In this document: piece after piece, positions 1-7,931 of the stretch
Layout of the letters: the number at the start of each line of letters is the position of its first letter
Position numbering within the stretch: position 1 is the first letter of the stretch
Assembly (NCBI GenBank): GCA_963788125.1
Contig: CAWBFN010000001.1
Span: forward strand, 2,001,894 to 2,065,893
DNA: 64,000 nucleotides
Reading direction: 5' to 3'
DNA from: Bog-473 sp963788125
GTDB taxonomy: Bacteria; Actinomycetota; Acidimicrobiia; Acidimicrobiales; RAAP-2
The notes under the pieces: model-generated
What the model was told of the DNA's origin: nothing
Databases searched by the model: none
The model's input: the letters and a program-made list of their open reading frames with translations, nothing else
Translations under genes and position numbers: made by a program

Positions 1-57
1 GGGATTCCTGCACCTTCCGATTACCGGCTTCGTATCGATGGCCCCGTGAATCGTTGA
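1..57 (+). CDS. possible C-terminal tail of a gene cut by the window edge
   Basis: Frame 1 is open from base 1 and ends with TGA at 55-57 after the residues RIDGPVNR. It could be the last 18 codons of a gene that starts outside the window. The stretch is too short to assign a family, and an open frame of this length is expected by chance in high-GC DNA. Confidence 0.2.
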   Translation, partial: GIPAPSDYRLRIDGPVNR

Positions 58-123
58 TGCCACCGCTACCCCGGGCTGCGGAGCACGTGAATGGTTACCA
101 TGGGAGTTCGAAAAGGAGACACT

Positions 124-915
124 ATGGATATCGAGAAATATGGACCGTGGGCCCTCATTGTCGGTGGCTCGGAAGGGATCGGGGCAGCATTCGCCCGCAC
201 GCTCGCGGCTAAGAACTTTAACATCGTCCTCGTTGCGCGCAAGCCCGAGCCCCTTGAAGAGCTGGCCGAGGAACTTCGGAAAACCGGTGTTGAAGTACGC
301 ACCGTTTCCGCCGATCTCAGCAAGACCGACGTGCTGGACAAGGTTCGCGCCGCCACCGATGACGTGGACATCGGGTTCCTCATTTACAATGCAGGCGCCA
401 ACGCCACACGCGGCAACTTCGTCGAGCTTGACCCACAGGTCTATCGCTCGGTGATCAACATCAATGTCGTCGGCCAGGCTGAGTTTACGCGACATTATGG
501 TGGATTGATGAAGGAGCGGGGTCACGGCGGTATTATCCTGGCCGGCTCTTCGTCCAACTTCCTCGGCTCGGTCACGCTGGCTACCTATACGGGAGCCAAG
601 GCCTTCAGCCGAATCTTCAGCGAAGCGTTGTGGGCGGAGTGCAAGCCGATGGGAATCGACGTGCTCCACATGGTGATCACCTTCACCGATACGCCTGCAA
701 TGCGGCGCTTGGGTATGGACACCAGTATCGCGCAGTCGCCCGAGGAGGTGGCACAGGAAGCGCTCGACAACATGGAGAACGGACCGCTTCTGATTCTGGG
801 CGGCGAGAAGGCCCTCGAGATGGCGATTCAGCGCAGCCAGCTCGTCGACCGCGGCGACCTCATTGCGTCGATCGCCACGCCGCGCCGGGAGAATATCCCC
901 CACGCCAAGGGCTGA
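124..915 (+). CDS. short-chain dehydrogenase/reductase (SDR)
   Basis: Predicted NAD(P)-dependent oxidoreductase of 263 residues with a Rossmann fold. The cofactor-binding motif GGSEGIG is at residues 14-20, the structural YNAG motif near 88-91, and the catalytic Tyr155-x3-Lys159 (YTGAK) lies after a serine cluster at 142-144. The start at ATG 124 is chosen because AAAGGAG at 112-118 sits 5-6 bases upstream; an earlier in-frame start at 91 has no such site. The substrate cannot be told from sequence. The length is normal for a classical SDR. The gene runs toward a minus-strand carboxymuconolactone decarboxylase-like gene with about 80 bases between the stops. Confidence 0.9.
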   Translation: MDIEKYGPWALIVGGSEGIGAAFARTLAAKNFNIVLVARKPEPLEELAEELRKTGVEVRTVSADLSKTDVLDKVRAATDDVDIGFLIYNAGANATRGNFVELDPQVYRSVININVVGQAEFTRHYGGLMKERGHGGIILAGSSSNFLGSVTLATYTGAKAFSRIFSEALWAECKPMGIDVLHMVITFTDTPAMRRLGMDTSIAQSPEEVAQEALDNMENGPLLILGGEKALEMAIQRSQLVDRGDLIASIATPRRENIPHAKG

Positions 916-996
916 GGGGGCCTAGCCGGCGGAGAGCGAGATCGAGTCCTTGGGTCGAGCTGGCAGTATTGTTGAACCAGGCAACCCTGGCGAAAC

Positions 997-1608
997 CTAC
1001 TCTGACGACACCCCAGCGTGGCTGTGCGATTTCGGGTGTAGCTCCGCCCATGTCGCGCCCACCTGTTCGCGGGTAAAAGGAATCACAGGATCGCTCTCGC
1101 CGAATACGTCCAGCGTATGGAGGAAGCGGTGCGAACCAATCATGTGGCCGCTTGTCATCCCCAACTCAACGATTTCAGCGGCGGTGAAATGCTCCGCGAG
1201 ACGGCGATACATGTCATCGCCTATGCGGTAGTGGTCGGTTGCCAGCAGATCTAAGAATTCAAGCGCAAGCCGCTCACGATCGCTCAGCTCTTGACGCAGC
1301 AACGGGTCGGTCAGGCAGGCCACGGCCTCTTCGGTCGCACCTTCGACCTTGCGCGAAGCCATGCAGGGTTCGCACCCGCCCAATTGCGCACTGCGAATAC
1401 GCAGCAGTTCGAGCAGTTTGCCATCCAAGAGATGACGCGGGAAGTTGGGGTGGCGATCGCCATCGTCGGGCACACGATCATGATCCGCATAGGCCATGAT
1501 CTGAAGCGGCAAGGCGATCCTGAAGGCGCCCGAATCGATGCCGGCCTGAATCGCCTCACGTGCTTCAGGTCTCATCTCGTCCCATGGAATCGGCTCAATG
1601 CGTGGCAT
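997..1608 (-). CDS. carboxymuconolactone decarboxylase / AhpD-like protein
   Basis: A 203-residue alpha-helical protein of the CMD/AhpD superfamily. The segment LRIRSAQLGGCEPCMASRK carries the CxxC pair typical of the alkylhydroperoxidase-like branch; in that family the cysteines do redox chemistry, while strict decarboxylases lack them. The start at 1608 (ATG, MPRIEPIPW) is preceded by a GGGAGGGTGAG purine stretch; upstream in-frame codons look like leader sequence and were left out. It is divergent from a TetR gene at 1890, and the 280 bases between hold a repeat cluster that may be the TetR operator. The exact substrate is unknown. Confidence 0.82.
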   Translation of the reverse strand: MPRIEPIPWDEMRPEAREAIQAGIDSGAFRIALPLQIMAYADHDRVPDDGDRHPNFPRHLLDGKLLELLRIRSAQLGGCEPCMASRKVEGATEEAVACLTDPLLRQELSDRERLALEFLDLLATDHYRIGDDMYRRLAEHFTAAEIVELGMTSGHMIGSHRFLHTLDVFGESDPVIPFTREQVGATWAELHPKSHSHAGVSSE

Positions 1609-1817
1609 GCCCTCACCCTCCCGCTGACTACGCCCAAGCCTATGCGCGATCCCTGGGCTTCCACAATGGTCGTCCGACACGCCGCTCTCACAGCCGACTT
1701 CTCCGTACGTGCGACGGTCCGCGCTTCGCCAATGTCCTTCCACAGCCGGTAAGAATGGCGACGTCACGCGACGTTACCCATCAGCCGGAGGTCCACCATA
1801 CTCCCGCGCGGCACGCT

Positions 1818-1866
1818 ACCAATTTACACAGTGACTATTAATAGTGACCAATTTAAACAGTGACTA
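1818..1866. promoter_or_regulatory. direct repeats and palindrome upstream of a TetR gene
   Basis: Two near-identical 20-base copies, ACCAATTTACACAGTGACTA (1818-1837) and ACCAATTTAAACAGTGACTA (1847-1866), start 29 bases apart. Between and within them lies the perfect 12-base palindrome ACTATTAATAGT (1834-1845), and AGTGAC occurs three times (1830, 1843, 1859). The AT-rich block stands out from its surroundings and sits between a TetR gene (start 1890) and a divergent CMD gene. I infer an autoregulatory operator and promoter region. Confidence 0.6.
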
Positions 1867-1889
1867 AACCATAGAATAGGATTTCGGCA

Positions 1890-2567
1890 ATGCGGACCTC
1901 TCAAACCCGTACTCCACCCAGGCAGCGGGCGACTCTTGTCAATGCCAGATCACGTCAGACTCGACGGGCGCTGATTCTGGCGGCACTTGCGCTCTGGAGT
2001 GATGGCGACTTCGACGAGTTGTACGAGACGAGCACGGCGGCCGATATCGCCCATGCCGCAGGCGTCAGCAAGGGAACCTTTTACTTCCATTTCGCCAGTA
2101 AGGAGGAGGTCCTTCTGGAATTGAGCTTGGCGACCGTCCAAGCCATGATCGACGACGTTGACAAGGGTGTCCGGCAAGGTGTTCCCCTGCAGTCACTGAC
2201 CCTGCAGGTGATGACCTCCATGGCTCGACGGGTCGCTCGAGCTCCAAAGGCTGCCGCGCTGCGAGCCGGTGCTCTGGGGGTGCAGTCGCGACTGACCCAG
2301 GTGACGACGGCGAGGCCCCGCATGGTTTCCGCATTCGAAGCGCTCATCCGCCATGGAAAGGACCGTGGCGAGTTGGGCGCAAAGGTGGATGTGGAAGACG
2401 CCGCTGCCATGCTATCGGCCGTGAGCATAGAGGCGATCAACCGATGGGGTGCCGGAGATCGCTCAGCGACTTGGTTGCGACAGGCTCTTTGTCGTCGAGC
2501 TCAAACCGTCCTACGCGGGCTGGGCATGCCCGCGAGCGGTCATAGCGCCGGGCCACGAGCGACGTAG
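1890..2567 (+). CDS. TetR/AcrR family transcriptional regulator
   Basis: A 225-residue repressor. The N-terminal helix-turn-helix is clear: AADIAHAAGVSKGTFYFHFASKEE at about residues 50-73 is the standard TetR recognition-helix region. The C-terminal ligand domain is not assignable to a ligand. The start ATG at 1890 follows the AT-rich repeat cluster at 1818-1866, which is the natural place for it to bind its own promoter and that of the divergent CMD gene. A perfect inverted repeat at 2664-2692, which shares TGACCAA with the cluster, precedes the next gene, an SDR, so that gene may be a second target (inference). Confidence 0.88.
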   Translation: MRTSQTRTPPRQRATLVNARSRQTRRALILAALALWSDGDFDELYETSTAADIAHAAGVSKGTFYFHFASKEEVLLELSLATVQAMIDDVDKGVRQGVPLQSLTLQVMTSMARRVARAPKAAALRAGALGVQSRLTQVTTARPRMVSAFEALIRHGKDRGELGAKVDVEDAAAMLSAVSIEAINRWGAGDRSATWLRQALCRRAQTVLRGLGMPASGHSAGPRAT

Positions 2568-2663
2568 TCCGTCACCGACCGCGGTTAGAACGTAGCTCCT
2601 AGTGGCGTAGGCCCCACTCCGCCTCCCTCGGTCACACCGCCCCGCGGAACGGGGTTATGGTAC

Positions 2664-2692
2664 CCTCCATTTGAACGCTGACCAAATGGAGG
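2664..2692. promoter_or_regulatory. perfect 10-bp inverted repeat before an SDR gene
   Basis: CCTCCATTTG (2664-2673) and CAAATGGAGG (2683-2692) are perfect inverted arms around a 9-base spacer. The right arm abuts the Shine-Dalgarno GGAGGGAGGT (2691-2700) of the SDR gene that starts at 2710. It can be read as a TetR-type operator or, in RNA, as a hairpin that would occlude the ribosome site. The half-site TGACCAAAT resembles TGACCAATT at 1845 upstream of the tetR gene. Confidence 0.55.
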
Positions 2693-2709
2693 AGGGAGGT
2701 CGCATCACC

Positions 2710-3574
2710 ATGCAGCGACAGGAGGAACTGGACCTGGCCGGCAAGGTCGTGATCATCACGGGGGCCAGCCGGGGGGTAGGTCGGCAGACGGCCCAGGCGT
2801 TTGCCCGCCGCGGCGCTCACCTGGTCCTGGCGGCGCGAACGGTCGAGCCGGACGGTAACCTGCCGGGCACCCTGAATGAGACGCTGACACAGATCGAAAA
2901 CATGGGAGCCAGCGCGATCGCCGTACAGACCGATCTCGCCAGCAACGCGGATCTCGAGCGCCTGGTCGAGGCCACCGTCGAGCGGTTCGGTGGCGTCGAC
3001 GTGCTCATCAACAATGCAGCGGCCACAACCGGCGAGATCTGGTCCAAGCGGTTTCTGGAGCTGACGCACGAGGATTGGCTCTACCAGTTCGCGGTCAACC
3101 TCCACGCGCCGTTCACGCTCATGCAGCTGGTGACGCCGATCATGGAAAGCCGCGGCGGCGGGCGCATCCTCAACCTCAGCACTGGAAGCGGCGAGGTCTT
3201 CCGTCAGCCCGAGGAGCTGCCAAAGCTCGAAAGCATCGGTGAGTTCAGCCTCGCCGTGCCCGGCTACTACTCCAGCAAGCGAGCGCTCGACCGGCTCGGC
3301 AATGTTCTCGCTCCCGAGCTCGCGCGCGAAGCGCATTGCTGTGATCGGTCTGCACCCGGGCCTGGTGGCCACCGAGGTCGTCGCCATCCGGGTAAAGGAG
3401 GCCGGCCTCGACGACAGCGTGGCCGTGCCGATGGATGTCCCCGCACGCATGCTCGTCTATTTCGCCTCGTGCGCCGATCCCATGGAATACACCGGCCGCC
3501 TGTTCTGGGCCGAGCGTGAACTTGAGGAGCTCGGGCTCGACGTGTACGACGGGCTGCCCGCGATCACCATCTGA
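2710..3574 (+). CDS. SDR family oxidoreductase, one-base frameshift
   Basis: Classical SDR in two frames: the first runs from 2710 to about 3330 (GASRGVG cofactor motif, NNAA motif, PGYYSSKRAL with the Tyr-x3-Lys pair), the second resumes at KRIAVIGLHPGLVATEVV and ends at TGA 3572-3574. One surplus A at about 3329-3330 explains the shift; removing it gives an unbroken protein of about 287 residues. Start ATG 2710 has GGAGGGAGGT nine bases upstream. The likely role is oxidation or reduction of a hydroxyacyl or ketone intermediate, substrate unknown. The shift is either a sequencing error or a recent null mutation; the protein is well conserved on both sides. Confidence 0.8.
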
Positions 3575-3774
3575 ACCGGGAACGGGCCCCGGCGCGATAG
3601 CCGTCAGCTGATCTGGGGAGTGGGCTTACACACCTGTTGAGGACGGATCCGCCGGGGCTGGATGTCCTTGGCCAGTGCTTCCGCTTCTTTAGTGTCACTC
3701 ACGCCTTGTCGGCTCCCTTGGTTGGAGTCACAGCAGTTGACACTTTCGTCACTCCTTGGCGCGACCAAATCTCC

Positions 3775-4404
3775 TCAGCGCACTCCGATTGGTCGAAACT
3801 GCACACTCATCCGAGGCCCCTTGGCGTGGGCGACCTTCGGCACCGAGTGCTCCCACGTCCGTTGACAGCTTCCACCCATGATGAAGAGGTCTCCCCTTCC
3901 GAGCTCGAACTGTCGGGACCGACCACCGCCTCTCGGGCGCAAGAGGAAGCGACGGGGCACGCCTAGTGAAACGATGGCGACCATGGTGTCCTCGGTCCGG
4001 CTACGGCCGATCCGGTCGCCATGCCACGCCACGCTGTCTCGCCCATCTCGATACAGACAGAGCCCGGCTGTGCAAAAAGGCTCGCCCAGTTCAGGCTGGT
4101 ACTGGTTGCTCAACGTTCCCCTGATGGTCTCGAGAGCCGGATCTGGGAGAGTCTCACCTGGGCCATAGAAGGAGACCAACCGCGGCACATCGAGCGTGCG
4201 CTCATACATGCGGCGGCGTTCCTCTTTCCAGGGGACCGTCTCCACGAGGCGCTCGAACAACTGGTCAGATCCCCTCACCCAGTCGCGATGCAGCTCGACC
4301 CAGGCGTCGTTGCACAGAAAAGTCCGTCCCTCACCTGGGGAGATGGGCGAGAGCGCGAATGGGGACCCGTCGTCTAATAGGGAGGGCTGGAAGTTGACCA
4401 ACAC
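3775..4404 (-). CDS. AlkB-like 2-oxoglutarate/Fe(II) dioxygenase
   Basis: A 209-residue protein with the full AlkB signature: iron ligands His128-x-Asp130 in AWHGDRIG, His186 in TWEHSVPKV, and the 2-oxoglutarate-binding pair Arg198-x5-Arg204 in RMSVQFR. A family-typical FYGPGE substrate-loop stretch is near residue 80. Known members repair N-alkylated bases in single-stranded DNA by oxidative demethylation; some act on RNA or protein. The start is GTG at 4404, though the next codon TTG (4401) sits better behind GGAGGGG. The gene stands alone between an SDR on the plus strand and a CoA-transferase on the plus strand. Confidence 0.85.
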   Translation of the reverse strand: MLVNFQPSLLDDGSPFALSPISPGEGRTFLCNDAWVELHRDWVRGSDQLFERLVETVPWKEERRRMYERTLDVPRLVSFYGPGETLPDPALETIRGTLSNQYQPELGEPFCTAGLCLYRDGRDSVAWHGDRIGRSRTEDTMVAIVSLGVPRRFLLRPRGGGRSRQFELGRGDLFIMGGSCQRTWEHSVPKVAHAKGPRMSVQFRPIGVR

Positions 4405-4822
4405 CCCTCCATTCTAGCGAGAACAACGAACACCTGTTCGTCCTCTCGAGGCTGGTGAGGGCGCCATCTGATCGGTATAGGGCTCGATCTGCTTGTCGGG
4501 CCGATCGGCCAGCACCACCTCCGAGCCCTCACCCCTCGCGGACCACCTCGAACACACCCGCAGCGCGTGACAGCTGGGGTCAGCGACGCGCTCGAACCTG
4601 GAGACCCAATGGCCGGATCGCAACGTAGGTAGTCGATCCTGCGACCTACAGGTCGACTCAGCGCAAGGGAATCAACTGACCGACACCTCGGGCGGGACCC
4701 AGCCGGGATCGATAATACTCTGCATGTGACTGTGAGGTGTCGAACACACAATCCGCTCGTGAAGCGTGATCTCTTCATACCTCATTCGTTTCGTTGATTC
4801 AGTCAAGTAAGGAGAGGTGCCC
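4405..4822. other. intergenic stretch, no supported gene
   Basis: These 418 bases separate the minus-strand AlkB-like gene from the plus-strand CoA-transferase gene, so two promoters should lie here. A weak stem GTAGGT (4625-4630) / ACCTAC (4644-4649) is present. Open frames on the minus strand are arginine- and proline-rich without a recognisable motif. The 3' edge holds AAGGAG (4809-4814), the ribosome site of the next gene. Confidence 0.5.
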
Positions 4823-6031
4823 ATGTTTCAGCAAGTTTTGGCCGGAATTAAGGTCATCGACGTCTCGTCGTACGCGTTTGTGCCCGTTGCCGGAGGAGTC
4901 CTCTCTCACTGGGGTGCTGACGTGATCCATATAGAGAACCCCGTTGCTCCGGATCCAATGCGCCTACTTGCCGGTGGAACCACGGCGCCCGGTGGAGCTT
5001 ATTCTTCATTCAAGAATTACAACCGTGGCAAGCGCGCCATCGCCATCGACTTGGCATCCGAAGACGGCCGCAACATCATCTATCGACTTGTCCAGAGCGC
5101 CGACGTCTTCCTCACGAGCTATCTTCCGGCGACCCGCAAAAAGCTAAAAATCGATGTCGACGATATTCGGGAACACAACCCCAACATCGTGTTTGCGAAG
5201 GGAACCGGTCAGGGTCCCCGTGGCCCGGAAGCCGAAAGGCGTGGCTACGACGCGGCTTCGTGGTGGGCTCGCGGCTCACTTGGTTATTCGGCGATGCAGA
5301 CCTCGGGTGCCAAATGGCCGACCGGAATGGTTGGTCACGGCGACACGATCTCGGGAACAGTCCTCGCCGGGGGCATATGTGCGGCACTCGTACAACGCGA
5401 GCGGACCGGAAAAGGGTCTGTTGTGGATGGATCGCTTTTGGGAACGGCTATCTGGTACAACCATCAGCCGATTTCAGCCGCTGCCCGTGGGGCTGAGTGG
5501 GGCGATTCGCGCGGCTCGCGCGAAGACCGGAATCCTACGATGAATCACTACCAAACCAAAGACGGGCGGTTCATCAGTCTTGTTTTCCTGAACGACTCCG
5601 ACGTTGATTGGGTCGATCTCTGCGAACACCTCGATCACCGGGAACTGGCGACCGATTCACGCTTTGCGACGGCGTCGGCGCGATCAGCCAACAGCGCAGA
5701 GGGAGTTCGGACGCTCGACGAAATCTTTGGGCAGCGGCCCCTTGAAGAGTGGAAGAAGATCTTGGTTACGATTCGAGGAGTCTGGGCCCCGTTGCAGAGC
5801 CCCCGTGAGATCCTCGACGATCCCCAGACTCTGGCCAACGGGTTTGTGCGAACTGCCGAGGACCCGGCGGGATCGGTCAGTCTGCCGGTTCCCCCTGTGC
5901 TCTTCGACGAGGAGGCTGGAGACATCAAGCGAGCTCCAGAGTTTGCCGAGCACACCCACGAAGTGCTCCAAGAGTTTGGATTCAGTGCCGAAGACCTCGC
6001 CCGATATACAAGTGCCGGCGTCATAGCTTGA
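4823..6031 (+). CDS. CaiB/BaiF class III CoA-transferase
   Basis: A 402-residue protein of the class III CoA-transferase family, which moves CoA between a CoA thioester and a free carboxylate. The N-terminal LAGIKVIDVSSYAFVPVAGG and the NYNRGKRAIAIDL segment (about 66-78) are family hallmarks, and Asp143 in RRGYDAAS matches the catalytic aspartate position. Start ATG 4823 is eight bases after AAGGAG; GTG at 4817 is a less likely start because it overlaps that site. It probably activates a carboxylic acid for beta-oxidation-like breakdown. The partner substrate is not predictable. It appears monocistronic, with a minus-strand membrane operon downstream. Confidence 0.88.
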   Translation: MFQQVLAGIKVIDVSSYAFVPVAGGVLSHWGADVIHIENPVAPDPMRLLAGGTTAPGGAYSSFKNYNRGKRAIAIDLASEDGRNIIYRLVQSADVFLTSYLPATRKKLKIDVDDIREHNPNIVFAKGTGQGPRGPEAERRGYDAASWWARGSLGYSAMQTSGAKWPTGMVGHGDTISGTVLAGGICAALVQRERTGKGSVVDGSLLGTAIWYNHQPISAAARGAEWGDSRGSREDRNPTMNHYQTKDGRFISLVFLNDSDVDWVDLCEHLDHRELATDSRFATASARSANSAEGVRTLDEIFGQRPLEEWKKILVTIRGVWAPLQSPREILDDPQTLANGFVRTAEDPAGSVSLPVPPVLFDEEAGDIKRAPEFAEHTHEVLQEFGFSAEDLARYTSAGVIA

Positions 6032-6110
6032 CGGGCGATCGATGACGAAGGACACGTCCCTCAGCGGGCAGTGAACTCAGTCTGGCGGTATTCCTCGGAG
6101 CGCGTGTGTA

Positions 6111-6881
6111 CTAGGAGGTGGGGCCGTAGGGTCGTTGGATGTCAGGGCGAGCGATCGCCAGGTACGAGACGAAGACCAAGACGGCAGCGGCGAACACGAG
6201 TGCCGTGGGACCGTCACCAAAGCCAATACCGCTGGTATTGACTGGCTTACTGATGTAGTCGGCGACGGACGCTCCGAGTGGACGCGTCACGACGTAGGCC
6301 ATCCAGAAGGCCGCGATGCTGTTCAGGCCGAGACGCCACCACGCCAGGGCAGGAACCAAGATGACCACTCCGAAAAGAACGCTCGAGGCCAGGTAGCCCA
6401 GGCCTAACGAGGTCGCGGTGAAGTCCCCGAGTGCAGTTCCGAGTGCGAAGGTCGCGAACACCGTCGCCCAGTAGAAGGCCTCGCGTCGTTGCGTCGTGAT
6501 GCTGTGAATCGACAGCGTTCCTTCGCTGGAGTGCCAGATAAAGAAGATCGCACCAAGGACGACCGCCCACAGTAACGTCGTCCCCGCGTAGGGGATCCCC
6601 ACGTCGAGATGGAGGAAGTCCGAGACGCCCGTGCCGAAGATGGCGATGGCATAGGCCAAGAACCAGTAGGCGAAGGCCCGGTAACGACGTGTCGCGAACT
6701 GAACGACGAGCCCGGCCACGATCAGGACGACTTCGGTCCCACCGCCCCGAATGTTGCCCCAGGTCTTGAGGTAGTCGGACGTGGCTTCTCCGCCGGCGGT
6801 GGTGAGAATCTTCACCACCCAGAAGACGAAGATGACCTCGGGTACCTTTGCCGCGGCAGGTGACGGAAAGAACCGACCCAT
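6111..6881 (-). CDS. DUF347/COG4705-type multi-pass membrane protein
   Basis: A 256-residue inner-membrane protein with about eight hydrophobic segments. The KVPEVIFVFWVVKILTTAGG stretch near residue 12 is the DUF347 repeat signature, and a degenerate second copy begins near RREAFYWATVFATFALG. Such proteins are uncharacterised or weakly linked to metal or ion handling in my memory; no reaction can be assigned. Start ATG 6881 is used; upstream GTG is possible because AGGAGT lies near 6946. It is the third gene of a minus-strand unit with the 66-residue protein (6947-7147) and the EGLE-motif protein (7144-7893). Confidence 0.75.
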   Translation of the reverse strand: MGRFFPSPAAAKVPEVIFVFWVVKILTTAGGEATSDYLKTWGNIRGGGTEVVLIVAGLVVQFATRRYRAFAYWFLAYAIAIFGTGVSDFLHLDVGIPYAGTTLLWAVVLGAIFFIWHSSEGTLSIHSITTQRREAFYWATVFATFALGTALGDFTATSLGLGYLASSVLFGVVILVPALAWWRLGLNSIAAFWMAYVVTRPLGASVADYISKPVNTSGIGFGDGPTALVFAAAVLVFVSYLAIARPDIQRPYGPTS

Positions 6882-6946
6882 GAGCGGGACCTGGCCCGCC
6901 GACGCGTTCGTTCTCGAGCCAAGGGAGACTCTTCGCGGGAACACTC

Positions 6947-7147
6947 CTATCGCTCCCGGCTGACACGACGGAGGGACAACGCGATCAGGGCGACCACTGC
7001 CGCAGGCAAAAGCCAGTACCAGTTCCGCCCGTGGTGGGTTACACACCAGGTGACGAAGAGGGCCACCACGACACCAAGCGCCAGCGTCCAATCATCGCCG
7101 ACTACGAAATCGGACCAGAATCGGAGGAACCGACGGAGATAGGTCAC
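6947..7147 (-). CDS. small two-helix membrane protein
   Basis: A 66-residue protein with two hydrophobic segments (about 21-36 and 44-58) separated by a His-His-Gly-Arg-Asn turn, and a basic C-terminus. Its GTG start (7147-7145) overlaps the TGA stop of the upstream gene by four bases (GTGA), a strong sign of translational coupling. No family is recognised. Its position between two multi-pass membrane proteins suggests an accessory subunit of the same complex (inference). Confidence 0.65.
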   Translation of the reverse strand: MTYLRRFLRFWSDFVVGDDWTLALGVVVALFVTWCVTHHGRNWYWLLPAAVVALIALSLRRVSRER

Positions 7148-7893
7148 GATGGAACCTGAGGAGCGAGGGTCCGTTGGTGGTGACGTCGGAGCGCACGGGT
7201 GAGAAGAATGCTTGCACCGGCCATGAGGGCGATGAGTATGAAAATGGCGCCCTCCCCGCCCGGCCATGCGACTCCCGCTCCTTCGGCCGACCAGAACATC
7301 CCGAAGGAGGTCAGGAGTATCCCGACCATGAGCTTCAGCGCGTTCTCGGGTACGCGGCTCAGCGGTCGGTGAATGAGAACTCCCACCGTCGCTACGGCTA
7401 CCACTGTCAATGATGCGACGAGTGCGCTTATGACGAGCCGATGTTGTGTGGCCCCGAATGTCAGAACGATGAAGACGACTTCGAGGCCCTCGAGGAGCAC
7501 ACCCTTGAAGGCAATGATGAACGAGTAACCGTCGAACGATCCTTCTCGAGGTACAGCGATGGCGGAAACCCGCGTCGAGTCGTAAATGGCGTCCTCATCG
7601 TGCATCGCCTGGTACCCACTCGAGCGGAGGATTGCTTTTCGGGTCCATTGCATGCCGAAGACCAAGAGCAACCCGCCGACGATCAGGCGCAATGGTGTAA
7701 GGGAGAGATGACTGATCGCCGGACCGACTGTCGCCACGACGATACCCAGCACCACGAAGGCAGCACCTACACCAAGAAGAGCGGCGCGCCACCCGCGTGT
7801 CACCCCGACGGCAAGCACGATCGTCAGTGCCTCGACCATCTCGACCGCAGTTGCGAGTACGACTGCCAAAAGTACGAGACTCTCGTTCTTCAC
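7144..7893 (-). CDS. membrane protein with duplicated ExxE motifs (COG4280-like)
   Basis: A 249-residue membrane protein with about seven hydrophobic segments. Two internally related halves carry acidic intramembrane motifs, EMVE at 18-21 and EGLE at 135-138, reminiscent of the REGLE motif of FTR1 iron permeases and of other inverted-repeat cation exchangers. I place it with COG4280-like predicted membrane proteins. Metal cation transport is a reasonable guess, not shown. The start is GTG 7893 with GAGGT seven bases upstream. The palindrome at 7915-7930 lies 21 bases upstream, between this operon and the divergent RpiR regulator. Confidence 0.72.
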   Translation of the reverse strand: MKNESLVLLAVVLATAVEMVEALTIVLAVGVTRGWRAALLGVGAAFVVLGIVVATVGPAISHLSLTPLRLIVGGLLLVFGMQWTRKAILRSSGYQAMHDEDAIYDSTRVSAIAVPREGSFDGYSFIIAFKGVLLEGLEVVFIVLTFGATQHRLVISALVASLTVVAVATVGVLIHRPLSRVPENALKLMVGILLTSFGMFWSAEGAGVAWPGGEGAIFILIALMAGASILLTRALRRHHQRTLAPQVPS

Positions 7894-7914
7894 GGTAGGA
7901 CCTCGGTCGCAAGG

Positions 7915-7930
7915 TGTAGCATTTGCTACA
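7915..7930. promoter_or_regulatory. operator-like palindrome between membrane operon and RpiR gene
   Basis: TGTAGCA-TT-TGCTACA: perfect 7-base arms with a 2-base spacer. It sits in the 38-base gap between the GTG start at 7893 (minus) and the ATG at 7932 (plus), one base from the latter. A single site could control both directions. The likely ligand-responsive protein is the RpiR regulator itself. Confidence 0.7.
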
Positions 7931-7931
7931 T

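Noticed and set aside
4374..4778. Open frame of 134 codons on the minus strand
   Set aside because: Ser/Arg/Pro-rich, no motif, no ribosome site, and it overlaps the AlkB-like gene's promoter region.
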